Assembly: GCF_006352025.1 (NCBI RefSeq)
Contig: NZ_CP040937.1
Location: forward strand, 242,173 to 306,172
From: Hymenobacter sp. DG01
Lineage (GTDB): Bacteria > Bacteroidota > Bacteroidia > Cytophagales > Hymenobacteraceae
Length of the DNA: 64,000 nt
Direction of reading: 5' to 3'
The translations under genes were made by a program, and so were the position numbers. The notes beneath the pieces are model-generated. The model was not told the origin of the DNA. It worked only from the letters and a program-made list of their open reading frames with translations, and searched no databases. Position 1 is the first letter of the stretch. Each line of letters begins with the position of its first letter. Shown here piece after piece: positions 1 through 9,220 of the stretch.

Positions 1-2805
1 GCGCGTAGCTGCGTCCTGGGCCTCAGTCAGGCGAACCAGACCCGCTGCCCACCCGCCAACTTCTCCCACGGCTACCCGGCGCTCAATATCAAACCGGTTG
101 CCGCCATTTTCACTCATCTGGCGCGTGGCTTCGCTGATGGCTCCCAACCGGGGGTCTTTCAGGTTGAAGCTCACCAACTGCGTCTGCTCATTCTGCGCCT
201 GGCCAGCAAGGGGAACGACCATGGCACCTGTTTTCTTCAGGGCCTCGGTTTGCTCCTTCAGCTCTGCACTCGCGGGCGGGGCTGTGCTGGTAACAGCATA
301 CGTTACCCACTCCGGACTGCTGGCCGGATAGGCACTGCGCAAGGAATTTACTTCTCGCCCGGATGCCTGCTGCTCCCGGTTAAAGGTGTCAGCTGCCACC
401 TGCCGCACCTGCCGGGCCTGCGCGGGCTCCTCGACCATAATTCCGGGACTACGCTCCGCTGCTTTCAATACGGCTTCCACTCCGGCCACCGTGGGCCCAG
501 GGGTTGCGTCGTACCTGAATTCAAGCCTGCGTTCCATCAGCCCCGGCACGGCCTCGCGCTGCACGATGTTACCAACGCCAGCTCCTTCGGCTTTCAAATC
601 CTTCCACAACTGCACGGCCCGGTTTTCTCCGGTTCCCTTCTCATCCAGTACGACCAGCGCCGCCCGCTGGCCACCAATACCGCCTAGCTCCTGGACCGTT
701 TGGAACTTCTCATGCAGGCTTTTATCTGCCTGCTGCACTGCCAGCACCAAGGGGCCAGGCTGTCCCTTCTCCTGCAGGGCCGGAATCTTCTCGGCCAGCG
801 CCAGTGCACCGTTCAAATTATCCCGGTCTACGCCTCGTATTGGCAGAATATTGCGCTCTAGTACGTTCCGGCTGAGATCTGCCATGCGGGCAGCCTGCAA
901 GGCATTACCCTGTTGATCCAGACTGATACCTAGTTCCTTGGTAACGGCGCTAAACTGGCTTTTGCTTTCCGCTAGCTGCCGTTCCGGCAACTCCAATGGC
1001 TTTAAAGCCGGGGGATTAGTAAGCTGCCGGCGCTCCTGGGCGTGGGCTTCTGATTCGATCAGCGTCACGCCCGGCGCCCGGCTGATTATTTCCAGTTGCG
1101 TGCTGATAGCGCGACGGCTCGGCTCGGGGTCCGTAACCAGGTACTGCGCCTGAAGCTGGGTTGTCCGAACTCCGCTGGCCTCATTCACTTCCTGCTGCTG
1201 ACCCGTAACGCGCAGGCCTGCCTTCTGAAGATCCTGCTCAATCTGCCCAGCTGCCCCGCCGCCTCGCTGGCGCTGGTTCTGCTCGACTATCTCCAGGGAA
1301 ATCGGCCGCTCGATGGGTGATACACCCACCTGGATCTGCGTCGGCTCCCGGCCTACTGGCTGTTGCACCACGGGGGCCACGACGGGGGCCTTATCAAATC
1401 CGGCCTGCTCCCGCGCCCGCTGCAGGCGTTGTTCCGTCAGCTGATCTGTTAAGTCCTGATTGTAGTCCTTACTGCGAGCTGCTTCCCAGGCAAAAAAGCC
1501 GGGAGGAGTGCGTTGGGCTTCGGGCATTGCCGCCTCGCGCTGGGTCTGCAGCTCCTGTACTAGCCCCCGTAGCTGGGGAAGCTGGTCATTGGTTACCGTA
1601 ACGCGGGCCACGGTCTGGTCGCTGCCCATTCGGACTACTTCCAGGGATGCGGCTTGTTCGCCCCCCTGCTTTTGCCAGCCTTCTACCTTTTCCTGCAGGC
1701 CGGCAACTGCCGTGCGCCCCTCCCGCTGGCGCTCCGTTTCAAACGTAATTTTCAGGTCGGTGTGATAGTCGCCGGCACGGGTGGCCCGCCAGGTCACGTT
1801 GCCGCGTTGCTGCTCCGGCGTTTCAGCACCTTCCAGGGCTACATTAGGACGAGGAGCCCGAAAATCATTCAGATAATTGAGGTTGAAGCGTACCCCAGCA
1901 GCATCATTGTCATTGGCCAATACCACGTTCTGCGGCTGCTGGCGGTCAATAACCTTCTGCATCAGCTCCACCTGCCGCTGCGACATAGTGCCGCTGCTGC
2001 TCATATACATCGTGTTCGGCCCCGAGCCGCCCGGCTGCTCCATCTGGTATTTGCTCATGGCGTCGATGGGGCTTTCTCCGACTACAATACGCTCCACCGC
2101 CGTTCCTTTGCCCTGGGTTGGATGGCTGACCCAGATTCCATCCCGCGGGCCCGGCATCTGCGATTTGAAGTTATGGTTACGCTCCTCGTAGGAGGAGTAG
2201 CCATTCTCGTTTATCAGCGGGAAAACCGTGTTTTTATGCGGTCCATTCTGGCCAGTAAACACCCTTCCCTGAAAGGCAGGCGCATTTATCGTATCGTCGC
2301 TCAGGCCCCGTTCCTTTAGGTAGCTGCGGTCCGTCAGGGCCGGCTGCACGCCTAGCGTGCGCTTCAACAGTTCCTCCCGCCGCTCCCGTGGATCATCGGG
2401 CAGGGTGGCTTCCGGCCCTCGCTCAGGCTGGCGTGTGCGCGAAGGTTCCGGCCGCTGGGATAATAACTGCCGGTCCTGTTCCGGTCCACCTTCGCCCAGG
2501 TACTGCCGCAGCTGCTGGCGTACCTGGCCCAGGTTCAGCCCGTCGCGGGTTTTCACGAAGTCTACAACGGAGCCGCTGTCTTTCGTGTCGCCGGCATTCA
2601 TGAATATATCCCGGCCCTCCTTTTTGCTGACAATCAGCACCTCACCCGCTTTTTCCAGCTTGTGCCAGGAGCCGTTGCGGGCCTGGTCAGTTACATCGTA
2701 GCCGTAGCGGCTGGTCGCCAGCGGCACAATGGGTATTTGGTCTTTGAAACGATCCAGTTCGGAATCGTCATTCGGCCGTGCACGGCCTCCGGTAGGAGTG
2801 TTCAT
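1..2805 (-). CDS. TOPRIM/DUF3991-type plasmid protein, 3' truncated by window edge
   Basis: The minus-strand frame is open from an ATG at 2805 to base 1, giving 935 codons without a stop, so the C terminus is missing. The N-terminal third resembles the DUF3991 (zinc-finger-less primase-like) region of Bacteroidetes conjugative proteins. It is followed by a TOPRIM-like core with VVGESPIDAMSKY and, about 60 residues on, VLANDNDAAG, which supply the acidic metal-binding residues. The rest is long, Gln/Glu-rich and contains degenerate repeats (for example RVTVTNDQLPQLRGLVQEL and further LEIIS..PGVTLIES units). Such proteins are thought to act on single-stranded DNA during transfer, perhaps as primases; that role is inferred. 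It is divergent from the tra operon, with two motif A palindromes between them. The leader just before the ATG reads CCCAACTGCCC, a string also found before the gene starting at 61161. Confidence 0.8.
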   Translation of the reverse strand, partial: MNTPTGGRARPNDDSELDRFKDQIPIVPLATSRYGYDVTDQARNGSWHKLEKAGEVLIVSKKEGRDIFMNAGDTKDSGSVVDFVKTRDGLNLGQVRQQLRQYLGEGGPEQDRQLLSQRPEPSRTRQPERGPEATLPDDPRERREELLKRTLGVQPALTDRSYLKERGLSDDTINAPAFQGRVFTGQNGPHKNTVFPLINENGYSSYEERNHNFKSQMPGPRDGIWVSHPTQGKGTAVERIVVGESPIDAMSKYQMEQPGGSGPNTMYMSSSGTMSQRQVELMQKVIDRQQPQNVVLANDNDAAGVRFNLNYLNDFRAPRPNVALEGAETPEQQRGNVTWRATRAGDYHTDLKITFETERQREGRTAVAGLQEKVEGWQKQGGEQAASLEVVRMGSDQTVARVTVTNDQLPQLRGLVQELQTQREAAMPEAQRTPPGFFAWEAARSKDYNQDLTDQLTEQRLQRAREQAGFDKAPVVAPVVQQPVGREPTQIQVGVSPIERPISLEIVEQNQRQRGGGAAGQIEQDLQKAGLRVTGQQQEVNEASGVRTTQLQAQYLVTDPEPSRRAISTQLEIISRAPGVTLIESEAHAQERRQLTNPPALKPLELPERQLAESKSQFSAVTKELGISLDQQGNALQAARMADLSRNVLERNILPIRGVDRDNLNGALALAEKIPALQEKGQPGPLVLAVQQADKSLHEKFQTVQELGGIGGQRAALVVLDEKGTGENRAVQLWKDLKAEGAGVGNIVQREAVPGLMERRLEFRYDATPGPTVAGVEAVLKAAERSPGIMVEEPAQARQVRQVAADTFNREQQASGREVNSLRSAYPASSPEWVTYAVTSTAPPASAELKEQTEALKKTGAMVVPLAGQAQNEQTQLVSFNLKDPRLGAISEATRQMSENGGNRFDIERRVAVGEVGGWAAGLVRLTEAQDAATR

Positions 2806-2874
2806 GGGCAGTTGGGAAAAATAGGAAAATGGACATTAGATAGACAATACTACGCAAAGCGCAGGCCTTCACCA

Positions 2875-2894
2875 TGCAATTAGTTCTGATTGCA
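2875..2894. promoter_or_regulatory. motif A palindrome, copy 1
   Basis: TGCAATTAGTTCTGATTGCA, an inverted repeat with TGCAAT/ATTGCA arms. It lies between the divergent TOPRIM gene and the tra operon and is paired with copy 2 three bases away, so it could control both directions. Confidence 0.65.
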
Positions 2895-2897
2895 ATG

Positions 2898-2917
2898 TGC
2901 GATTAGAAAAAATTGCA
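2898..2917. promoter_or_regulatory. motif A palindrome, copy 2
   Basis: TGCGATTAGAAAAAATTGCA, with a conserved left half and a slightly degenerate right half. It is in tandem with copy 1 (centre-to-centre 23 bp), as expected for cooperative repressor binding. Confidence 0.6.
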
Positions 2918-2962
2918 CAAAGACTTTTTTTCTAAGGTTTTTTCGCATCTTTGGCAGCGAAT

Positions 2963-2982
2963 AGCAATCATATTTAATCGCG
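2963..2982. promoter_or_regulatory. motif A palindrome, copy 3, at tra operon start
   Basis: AGCAATCATATTTAATCGCG, eight bases before the GTG of the first tra-operon gene. The TATATTTA-like centre resembles a Bacteroidetes -7 element, so a protein bound here would block initiation. Confidence 0.65.
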
Positions 2983-2990
2983 TTGACGCC

Positions 2991-3296
2991 GTGAACCCCA
3001 TCACTTATCTAGTTCTTGCAGCGTGGCTCTCCGGAATGGGTATTCTGGTGTATGTCGTGTGGAACCGGATGCAGCGGGCCGCCCATAAACGCGAATTAGA
3101 CAAGCGGTTGGCCGCTCTTACCCCCCCACAGCCCGGTAAGAATCACGACTCCTTACCCCGCACTACCTACCGCTTAGAGCCAGCTGTACCACCCCACAAG
3201 ACCAACCAGGCTGACAAGTACGCAGAGTACCAGGCACAGCAGGCCAAGTGGAAGCAGTGGCAGCAACTGAAGAAGCAGCCTTTACCGGAGGCCTAG
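2991..3296 (+). CDS. small single-TM protein at head of tra operon
   Basis: 101 residues from GTG 2991. I prefer this start because an upstream TTG at 2913 falls inside motif A copy 2. One membrane helix near residues 5-25 (TYLVLAAWLSGMGILVYVVW) is followed by a charged, Lys/Gln-rich cytoplasmic tail. No family is recognised. It lies 77 bp before traE and is transcribed with the T4SS genes, so a transfer role such as a membrane or pilus accessory is plausible but only positional. Confidence 0.55.
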   Translation: MNPITYLVLAAWLSGMGILVYVVWNRMQRAAHKRELDKRLAALTPPQPGKNHDSLPRTTYRLEPAVPPHKTNQADKYAEYQAQQAKWKQWQQLKKQPLPEA

Positions 3297-3373
3297 CCTC
3301 CATCACAGTCCCCTTTTTTTTCACTTTTTCCCTTTACCCCATTTTTCACTTTTTCACCTTTTTCCCAATTACC

Positions 3374-3814
3374 ATGAACACTGTTCTAAGCAAAATCTCG
3401 CAAGGCTGGGCCCGGGCAAAGGGTGCCTCCGAGACGGTTGCCGCTGAGGCAACTGTAGCCTTCCACAAGGCCCACCACCAGACTCATAACATGAGCAAGT
3501 GGGACAAGCGCATCTATGGCACCCTGATGATTATGGGCGGCTTTATGGGTCAGGCCCAGGCTCAGGGCGGTGTTAGCTCAACGCTGACCTCGTTCAAGGC
3601 CACGGTACTGCTCATCGCTCAGGGCATTTTCGCCGTGTTCCTGATGATTGGCCTGGTTAAGACCGCCAAGAAATTCATCGGTGGCGAACCCGACGCTATG
3701 ACCTCCATGATGTGGTTGGCTGGCGGGGTTCTCCTGTTCTGGGGCTTCAACTCCCTCAAATCTCAAATCGTGGGCAACACCGGTAACAGCGGTGGTGGCG
3801 GTAACGTGGAATAA
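3374..3814 (+). CDS. traE: TraE-like DUF4134 conjugative pilin/VirB2-like protein
   Basis: 146 residues from ATG 3374, after an AT-rich pyrimidine leader. A basic N-terminal region precedes a hydrophobic stretch ending in AQAQG, which looks like a signal-type cleavage site. Two membrane helices follow (TVLLIAQGIFAVFLMIGLV and MMWLAGGVLLFWGF), then a Gly-rich tail. This small two-helix layout, directly before traF and traG, is typical of Bacteroidetes TraE (DUF4134), the presumed pilin-like subunit of the mating pore. The N-terminal extension of about 50 residues is longer than usual, so translation might start downstream. Confidence 0.8.
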   Translation: MNTVLSKISQGWARAKGASETVAAEATVAFHKAHHQTHNMSKWDKRIYGTLMIMGGFMGQAQAQGGVSSTLTSFKATVLLIAQGIFAVFLMIGLVKTAKKFIGGEPDAMTSMMWLAGGVLLFWGFNSLKSQIVGNTGNSGGGGNVE

Positions 3815-3874
3815 TGAACTCAGTAGGGCGGCACTTGCGCCGCCCTGCTCTATTCTTTCTTCATAGCACGTTCG

Positions 3875-4198
3875 ATGCGCTCCTACAAAAGCATTGAAAG
3901 GCCGGCCCAAGTTCTCGGAATGGATATCCAGAGCTTGGGCCTTGTTTTTGGCCTCGTAATCGGTGGCGGTATGCTGCTGGCCCTTCTCTCGATGGGCATG
4001 AGCATCAACCCGCTTGTTTACCTGCTCCTGATTGGTACGGCGGTGGGCCTCTTTTTCGCCCTGCGGTACCTCAATAAGCACCGTCCCCCCGGCTTCCTGA
4101 TGGGCTATGTCAGCTACCATCTACGCCAACCTAAACGCCTGACCATAGGCATTCAGCATGTTCAAAAACAAAAAGGTAAAGGCGGGCGGGCTAAGTGA
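3875..4198 (+). CDS. traF: TraF-like DUF4133 inner-membrane T4SS protein (VirB3-like)
   Basis: 107 residues with two adjacent membrane helices (about residues 20-42 and 46-66) and a basic C terminus, matching the DUF4133/TraF family, the VirB3 equivalent that works with the VirB4 ATPase. The start YKSIERPAQVLGMD fits the family opening. Its 3' end overlaps traG by 41 bp in another frame, suggesting tight coupling between the membrane partner and the ATPase. Confidence 0.85.
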   Translation: MRSYKSIERPAQVLGMDIQSLGLVFGLVIGGGMLLALLSMGMSINPLVYLLLIGTAVGLFFALRYLNKHRPPGFLMGYVSYHLRQPKRLTIGIQHVQKQKGKGGRAK

Positions 4199-6785
4199 TG
4201 CTCACCCAGTCTATCTCTACGACAATCATAAGCTCGTCCTGAAAGACGGGCGGGTGGGTGTAGCATTCAAGCTAAATCCGGTTGAAATGGAGTTGTGGGA
4301 CCCGGATCAGTATTCGGCCTGCCACGCGGCATTTCAATCGGCGCTGAAGGTGCTGCCGCCCGGTACCGTCGTGCAGAAAACCGATGTGTATTATGATCGG
4401 CCCTATGTGCATCCTCCGGCTCCAGGCCAGTACTTCAGCAACCGGATGGGTCAGTATTTCGGCAACCGCATGGTGCTGTTTCATGCCCCCTATCTGTTTC
4501 TGAGCTTCGCCCCTATTTCGCTGAAGTCGGCCGGCCCCAACGCCAAGAAGCAGAAGCCTCCCCGTGCTGTATCAGCCCTGAATGCCCTGATCAACAATGT
4601 TGACCAGAAGCTGCCGGATAATCCTTTCGAGTCAATTACGCAGACCTTGGCGCTGGCTGACCAGTACACGCAAGAGTTTGTGCAGGCGATGCGCGGTGTG
4701 CCGGATATTTCACTGGAGCGTCTGGATGAAAACCAGATCCGGGGCCTGTACCTGCAGTTCCTCAACCTGGACTTTGACCGCCAGCCTCAGCACTATGAGC
4801 GGGAGCTTTACAACGAGGTCGGCACGCTGGCCGTCGGGGAGCAAAAGGTTTCCTGCGTCAGCCTGACGGGTCAGGGCCAGCAAATGTTTCCCTGTGTGCG
4901 CAACAACTATGGCGTGACCTCGCCCATGTTATACCCGCTCACCCACTTCCTGGCCATCCCTCACATTCTGACGCAATCCGTTCAGATTGTCGATACCAAA
5001 GCGGAGCTGGAAACGCTGGACCGGGATAAGACGATCAATAAGTCTCTCTCGAAGCTGGCGACGCAGGACAATCACCTACGCGTAGCGGAAATTGATGCCT
5101 TTTCGGCCGAAGTACGCGCTGAAGGCAAGCAGCTCTGTAAGCTCCACGTCAGCCTGCTGACCTGGGAAACCCAGGATGCGCTGCGTAAGGAAAACGTCGA
5201 GAAGGCTGCTGCGGCAATGCGCTCGATGTTTGACTCAGAGGCAGCTGTTGAAAACTTCCTCACGCTGCCTATCTTCTTTGCCTCCCTGCCCTGCAACGGC
5301 TACCAGGTGCCGGACCGGTGGTTACCAACCACCACGGACCGCGCGGCCTGCTACGTGCACTGGACCACTACCTATCGTTCAGCCCGCACGGGTGAGTATA
5401 TCTGTGACCGTTTCCGCAACCTGATCAGAATAAACCTGTTCGACGTGTCCCAGGACAACCAGAACAGCCTAACTATCGGGCCTTCGGGTAGCGGTAAGAG
5501 CTATACTATGGGCAACTTCATTGCTCAGCGTTTCGAGAATGGCGCCCGGCAAATCATTATCGACGTGGGCGGTTCCTACCGCAACGTGTGCCAGTCGTTG
5601 AACGGGCCGGACTTTGACCGCACGTATTTCGAGTACGATCCGGCCAACCCGATTGAGTTCAATCCCTTCCTGCTGACTCGTCACAAGGATAACAAGTGGG
5701 AGTACACGGATGAGAAGCTGAACTTCCATCTGGCCCTGCTGGCTTCGCTCTGGAAGTCGGGCAAGGATAGCGGCCTGAGCAAATCGGAGCGCACCATTCT
5801 TTCACGCTTCCTGCAGGACTACTATTCTACCCTGAACAAGAGCGACAAGCTGGGGCACCACGATGAGGATTTCCCCGGTATGCAAAGCTTTTACCGGCAT
5901 GTGGAAAGTCTGCACAACCGCATGACTAGCACGCAGACTGAGGAGGGAAAACAGGACCCGCAGCTGCAGGCCCAGCGGGAGCAATACCGGAAAGACTCAG
6001 CCTATATCCAGATGGATGAATTCTTTCTGGTACTAGGCGAATACGTGGAAGGGGGCCGCTACGCCCGCGTGCTCAATGCCCGCTTTGATGTGGACCTGTC
6101 CGACTACCGCCTTATCTGCTTCGATATGGCCCGGGTGAAGTCTGACCCTACCCTTTACCCCGTGGTAGCGATGCTGATCACAGAACTGGCGCTGGACCTG
6201 TTCCGCAAGTTTCCCCAGGATATTAAGTACATCCTCATGGACGAAGCCTGGAGCATGCTTTCGGGAGCAATGCAGGACTTCATCGAGAATATGTACCGCA
6301 CGATCCGGAAAACAAACGGCTCTATCGGCATCATCACGCAGGGCATCAAGGAAATCGTGGAATCCCCGATTGGCTACACCCTGATTGATAACTCGGCTAC
6401 CAAAATCATTCTGCGGCATACCAACGAGGCCAGCTTGGAGCGTCTGGAAAAACCCTTGGGCTTCACCTCGCACGAAATGAGCCTGATTCGCTCGATTCAG
6501 TCCGGAGACGGCTGGCGTCAGTTCCTCATCAAGCAAGGCCCACTGGCCAAGATCTACACGTTGGAGGCGGCTCCTCAGCTTAACGCCATTCTTAGCTCCC
6601 GTCCTTCTGAGCGCAACCTGCTTAACAAGCTCGTGCAGCATTACCAGCGCAACCGCCCGGTTGCTGTGCTCGATGAGCGAGGCCGCCCCAAGCTGGGTCC
6701 GGACGGGCTGCCCGAATACTCAACTATCGTTGAGATGCGGCTTGATTTCGCGGTGGATGAGTTCGTTTCCTCTACCTCAAAATAA
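4158..6785 (+). CDS. traG: TraG conjugation ATPase (VirB4 family)
   Basis: 875 residues. Walker A GPSGSGKS is at residues 441-448 and the Walker B region ILMDEAW is near 692-698, followed by the TQGIKEIVES region typical of VirB4/TraG ATPases. The large N-terminal domain has the usual Bacteroidetes TraG layout. The protein should power pilus assembly and substrate transfer at the inner membrane. An eight-residue stretch near position 95 is tandemly duplicated (QYFSNRM then QYFGNRM), visible as a diverged 24-bp DNA repeat around 4427-4474. It starts inside traF and ends six bases before traJ. Confidence 0.95.
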   Translation: MFKNKKVKAGGLSDAHPVYLYDNHKLVLKDGRVGVAFKLNPVEMELWDPDQYSACHAAFQSALKVLPPGTVVQKTDVYYDRPYVHPPAPGQYFSNRMGQYFGNRMVLFHAPYLFLSFAPISLKSAGPNAKKQKPPRAVSALNALINNVDQKLPDNPFESITQTLALADQYTQEFVQAMRGVPDISLERLDENQIRGLYLQFLNLDFDRQPQHYERELYNEVGTLAVGEQKVSCVSLTGQGQQMFPCVRNNYGVTSPMLYPLTHFLAIPHILTQSVQIVDTKAELETLDRDKTINKSLSKLATQDNHLRVAEIDAFSAEVRAEGKQLCKLHVSLLTWETQDALRKENVEKAAAAMRSMFDSEAAVENFLTLPIFFASLPCNGYQVPDRWLPTTTDRAACYVHWTTTYRSARTGEYICDRFRNLIRINLFDVSQDNQNSLTIGPSGSGKSYTMGNFIAQRFENGARQIIIDVGGSYRNVCQSLNGPDFDRTYFEYDPANPIEFNPFLLTRHKDNKWEYTDEKLNFHLALLASLWKSGKDSGLSKSERTILSRFLQDYYSTLNKSDKLGHHDEDFPGMQSFYRHVESLHNRMTSTQTEEGKQDPQLQAQREQYRKDSAYIQMDEFFLVLGEYVEGGRYARVLNARFDVDLSDYRLICFDMARVKSDPTLYPVVAMLITELALDLFRKFPQDIKYILMDEAWSMLSGAMQDFIENMYRTIRKTNGSIGIITQGIKEIVESPIGYTLIDNSATKIILRHTNEASLERLEKPLGFTSHEMSLIRSIQSGDGWRQFLIKQGPLAKIYTLEAAPQLNAILSSRPSERNLLNKLVQHYQRNRPVAVLDERGRPKLGPDGLPEYSTIVEMRLDFAVDEFVSSTSK

Positions 6786-6791
6786 TCTGCT

Positions 6792-8357
6792 ATGCTCCTT
6801 ACCCTACTTCTTTCGGGCATCGGCGGGGACCTGAACGTTCAGATTTCCCAAGCTGCTTATGACATGACCCGCAATGTAATCGTGCTGCTGGTATCCTCAG
6901 TGGTGCCCATCATGATGACAATTACGCTGGTTACGACAATTGGCCGGGGGTATCTCAGCGGCCAGTCTTTGCAGATTGACCTGGCCCCCTTATTCAAGAT
7001 TCTGTTAATCGCCGGCTTTTTGCTTTCCTACCGGACAATTATGCCTAAGGTCGGTGATTCAATTTACTGGATCTCGCGGGCAGTAACGGGTAACGGGGCA
7101 CAGGCACAGGCCTACTCCACACTGGAGAACTTAAAGCCTAAGCCGCCTGGGTCTACGACTCCGCCCAACCCCACTACCGTAGCCAACGGAACCCAGGATC
7201 AGCCTTCGGTAATTTCCGGGCTGGCCGATAAGATTGCCTCTATAGCCGGGTCAATCAGTGGCTTTTCGTTTCGGCAATGGCTGCTGGAGCTGGCAACGGG
7301 TACAATAGCCCAGCTGGTTCAGGTCTGCATGTTATTCATTCAGGCCTTCCTGGCAGGCTTCCTGTTCGTGGTCGGGCCAATAGCATTTACCCTCTCGATG
7401 CTGCCAGGCTTCGGAGGGTTAATGAAGTCGTGGTTTCAGTCCTATCTGAGTGTCAACCTGTGGACGGTCACGTTCGCAATCATCAACAAGCTTTTCGCGC
7501 AGTATTCTGCGGCTATGGCGGCGCTGGCAGCTTCCAAAATAACGACCGTAGATCAATATTTCGCCCAGTACGCCTCGGATGGCCAGTACCAGGTAGCCTG
7601 CATAATCTTCATCATCATGTACCTGATGGTGCCCTACATGACTTCGCTCATTGTAGGCTCCTCAGCGGCCCAAAGCTTTGTTGGGGCAGCAGCTGGCCTT
7701 GTTGCCTCCAGAGCAGCAATGGGTGCCGGTAAGGCAGCAGGCGGGGCTATTAACGCCGCTGGTGCTGGCGTTTCCAACATGGCCGGCGCAATGGCCAATG
7801 ATATTCGCAGCAGTGGGGCAGCCTTTGCTACCATGGGCGGATTCGGCGGCGGTGGCGGCGGCGCGGCTGGCGGTGGGGCCGGAGGCGCGGGCGGCATGTC
7901 AACGGCAATGGCTCCGATGATGCCCGGAGCGGGAGCCTCGAACGGCATGGCCCGTCCGATGAGCAGCTACGCCAATGCTTCCTACTCTCCCCCTATTGCG
8001 GCGCTGGGTGCTCCGGCCTCCTCGGCGGGCGGATCTAGCGGCTCATGGGGCGGGGCAGCCCCTTCCAATCCAGGCGCTCCTAACCACATGGTCAACTTAG
8101 GTAGCAGCGGTTCCCTGCGTGGGGTGGCCCCAGGTACGGGCCAGGTTGGTGCAGCTGCCGGCGCGGCCGCAGCTTCAGCACAGGCGGCATTGCCCTCGGT
8201 AGCTTCTCCCTCCTCCAATGATCCGCGCTACTCGGGCGGCTCCGATGCCGGCACCGGTGCCACGGATGTAACCAACGGCTCGGACAGCGGCAAGCCTCAA
8301 CCTCCTACTCTGTTTGCGCCCGGCCTCGGCCGGGGTGGTTCCGGAGGCTCATTTTAA
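6792..8357 (+). CDS. traJ: TraJ-like polytopic T4SS membrane protein (VirB6/TrbL-like)
   Basis: 521 residues. Several membrane helices cover about residues 28-340 (for example VIVLLVSSVVPIMMTITLV, FLAGFLFVVGPIAFTLSML and VACIIFIIMYLMV). An Ala/Gly/Ser/Pro-rich tail of roughly 170 residues follows, with runs of Gly around 340-365. Position after traG and topology match Bacteroidetes TraJ, the VirB6-like channel component. The low-complexity tail is longer than the helical core usually needs and is probably disordered. Confidence 0.85.
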   Translation: MLLTLLLSGIGGDLNVQISQAAYDMTRNVIVLLVSSVVPIMMTITLVTTIGRGYLSGQSLQIDLAPLFKILLIAGFLLSYRTIMPKVGDSIYWISRAVTGNGAQAQAYSTLENLKPKPPGSTTPPNPTTVANGTQDQPSVISGLADKIASIAGSISGFSFRQWLLELATGTIAQLVQVCMLFIQAFLAGFLFVVGPIAFTLSMLPGFGGLMKSWFQSYLSVNLWTVTFAIINKLFAQYSAAMAALAASKITTVDQYFAQYASDGQYQVACIIFIIMYLMVPYMTSLIVGSSAAQSFVGAAAGLVASRAAMGAGKAAGGAINAAGAGVSNMAGAMANDIRSSGAAFATMGGFGGGGGGAAGGGAGGAGGMSTAMAPMMPGAGASNGMARPMSSYANASYSPPIAALGAPASSAGGSSGSWGGAAPSNPGAPNHMVNLGSSGSLRGVAPGTGQVGAAAGAAAASAQAALPSVASPSSNDPRYSGGSDAGTGATDVTNGSDSGKPQPPTLFAPGLGRGGSGGSF

Positions 8358-8441
8358 GCCAGTTCACTTACTCAACATTCTCAATCGGGCTCCTGGGCAG
8401 TCGGGAAGAAAACACCTCAGGTTCCCCAACAAACACGCGAA

Positions 8442-9152
8442 ATGGATACTCTCAAAGACTTAAATCAAACTTACTCCTCCATGAGGATCATCGCACTGGC
8501 CGCCGTTGGGCTGGCCATTGTGACGGCCGTTATATCCGGCGCCCTGGTATTTCATGCTTACGGCATCGTCGGCCAACGCGTGTACGTGGTTGGCAACGGG
8601 GGCACAACGCAGATGGCCCTGGCCAACTCGCCGGAAGATCATACGGAGTACGAAATGCGCAACCTGGTCCGCACATTCGCCATGAATATGTTTGGGCACG
8701 ACCAGTACACGTTCAAAAACAACCTGAACACGGCCCTTCCCCTGATTGATGATATGGGCGGCCGGCGCTTGTACGACGGCTTCAAAAAGGGCGCGGTACT
8801 CGACAACTACATCAAGTTCGGAGCGCGCACCACAACCACCGTGGATAGCATCATCCTCGATACGCAGACGCTGCCAGTAAAGGGGCGGCTCTATATCCGC
8901 CAAAAGGCCTTTATCGGGGACCGTCAAAGCAAGTCCCTCCCGATGGGTATGAGCTTCGAGCTGACCAATACGCACCGAAGCAATTTCAACCCCTTCGGGC
9001 TGATGATTACCCGCTTTGATTACATCCCCTACAATCCGGAGGCTTCCGAGAAGGAAAAACGAGTGCTGAAGGCGCAGGAGGACCGGGATCAAGCCCAGCT
9101 TGAACAAGCCAAAGCCGAAGCTGAAGCCGCCCAGAAAGAGGCCGCGCAATAA
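8442..9152 (+). CDS. traK: TraK-like T4SS protein (VirB8-like)
   Basis: 236 residues. A short cytoplasmic N terminus is followed by one helix (residues 17-38, IIALAAVGLAIVTAVISGALVF), then a soluble domain with the RTFAMNMFGHDQYTFKNNL region characteristic of Bacteroidetes TraK. A charged Ala/Glu/Gln coiled tail ends the protein. VirB8-like proteins link the inner-membrane complex with the outer core. It lies between traJ and traN in the same operon. Confidence 0.9.
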   Translation: MDTLKDLNQTYSSMRIIALAAVGLAIVTAVISGALVFHAYGIVGQRVYVVGNGGTTQMALANSPEDHTEYEMRNLVRTFAMNMFGHDQYTFKNNLNTALPLIDDMGGRRLYDGFKKGAVLDNYIKFGARTTTTVDSIILDTQTLPVKGRLYIRQKAFIGDRQSKSLPMGMSFELTNTHRSNFNPFGLMITRFDYIPYNPEASEKEKRVLKAQEDRDQAQLEQAKAEAEAAQKEAAQ

Positions 9153-9220
9153 CCTACTACTCCACCAGGGCCGGCCGGTCCTGGTGCTTTCCCTCCCCTA
9201 CACTTCTTACCCTACAACTC

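Noticed and set aside
98..2701. Several plus-strand frames opposite the TOPRIM gene
   Set aside because: They lie entirely within a 935-codon minus-strand frame with recognised motifs; their translations are low-complexity shadows.
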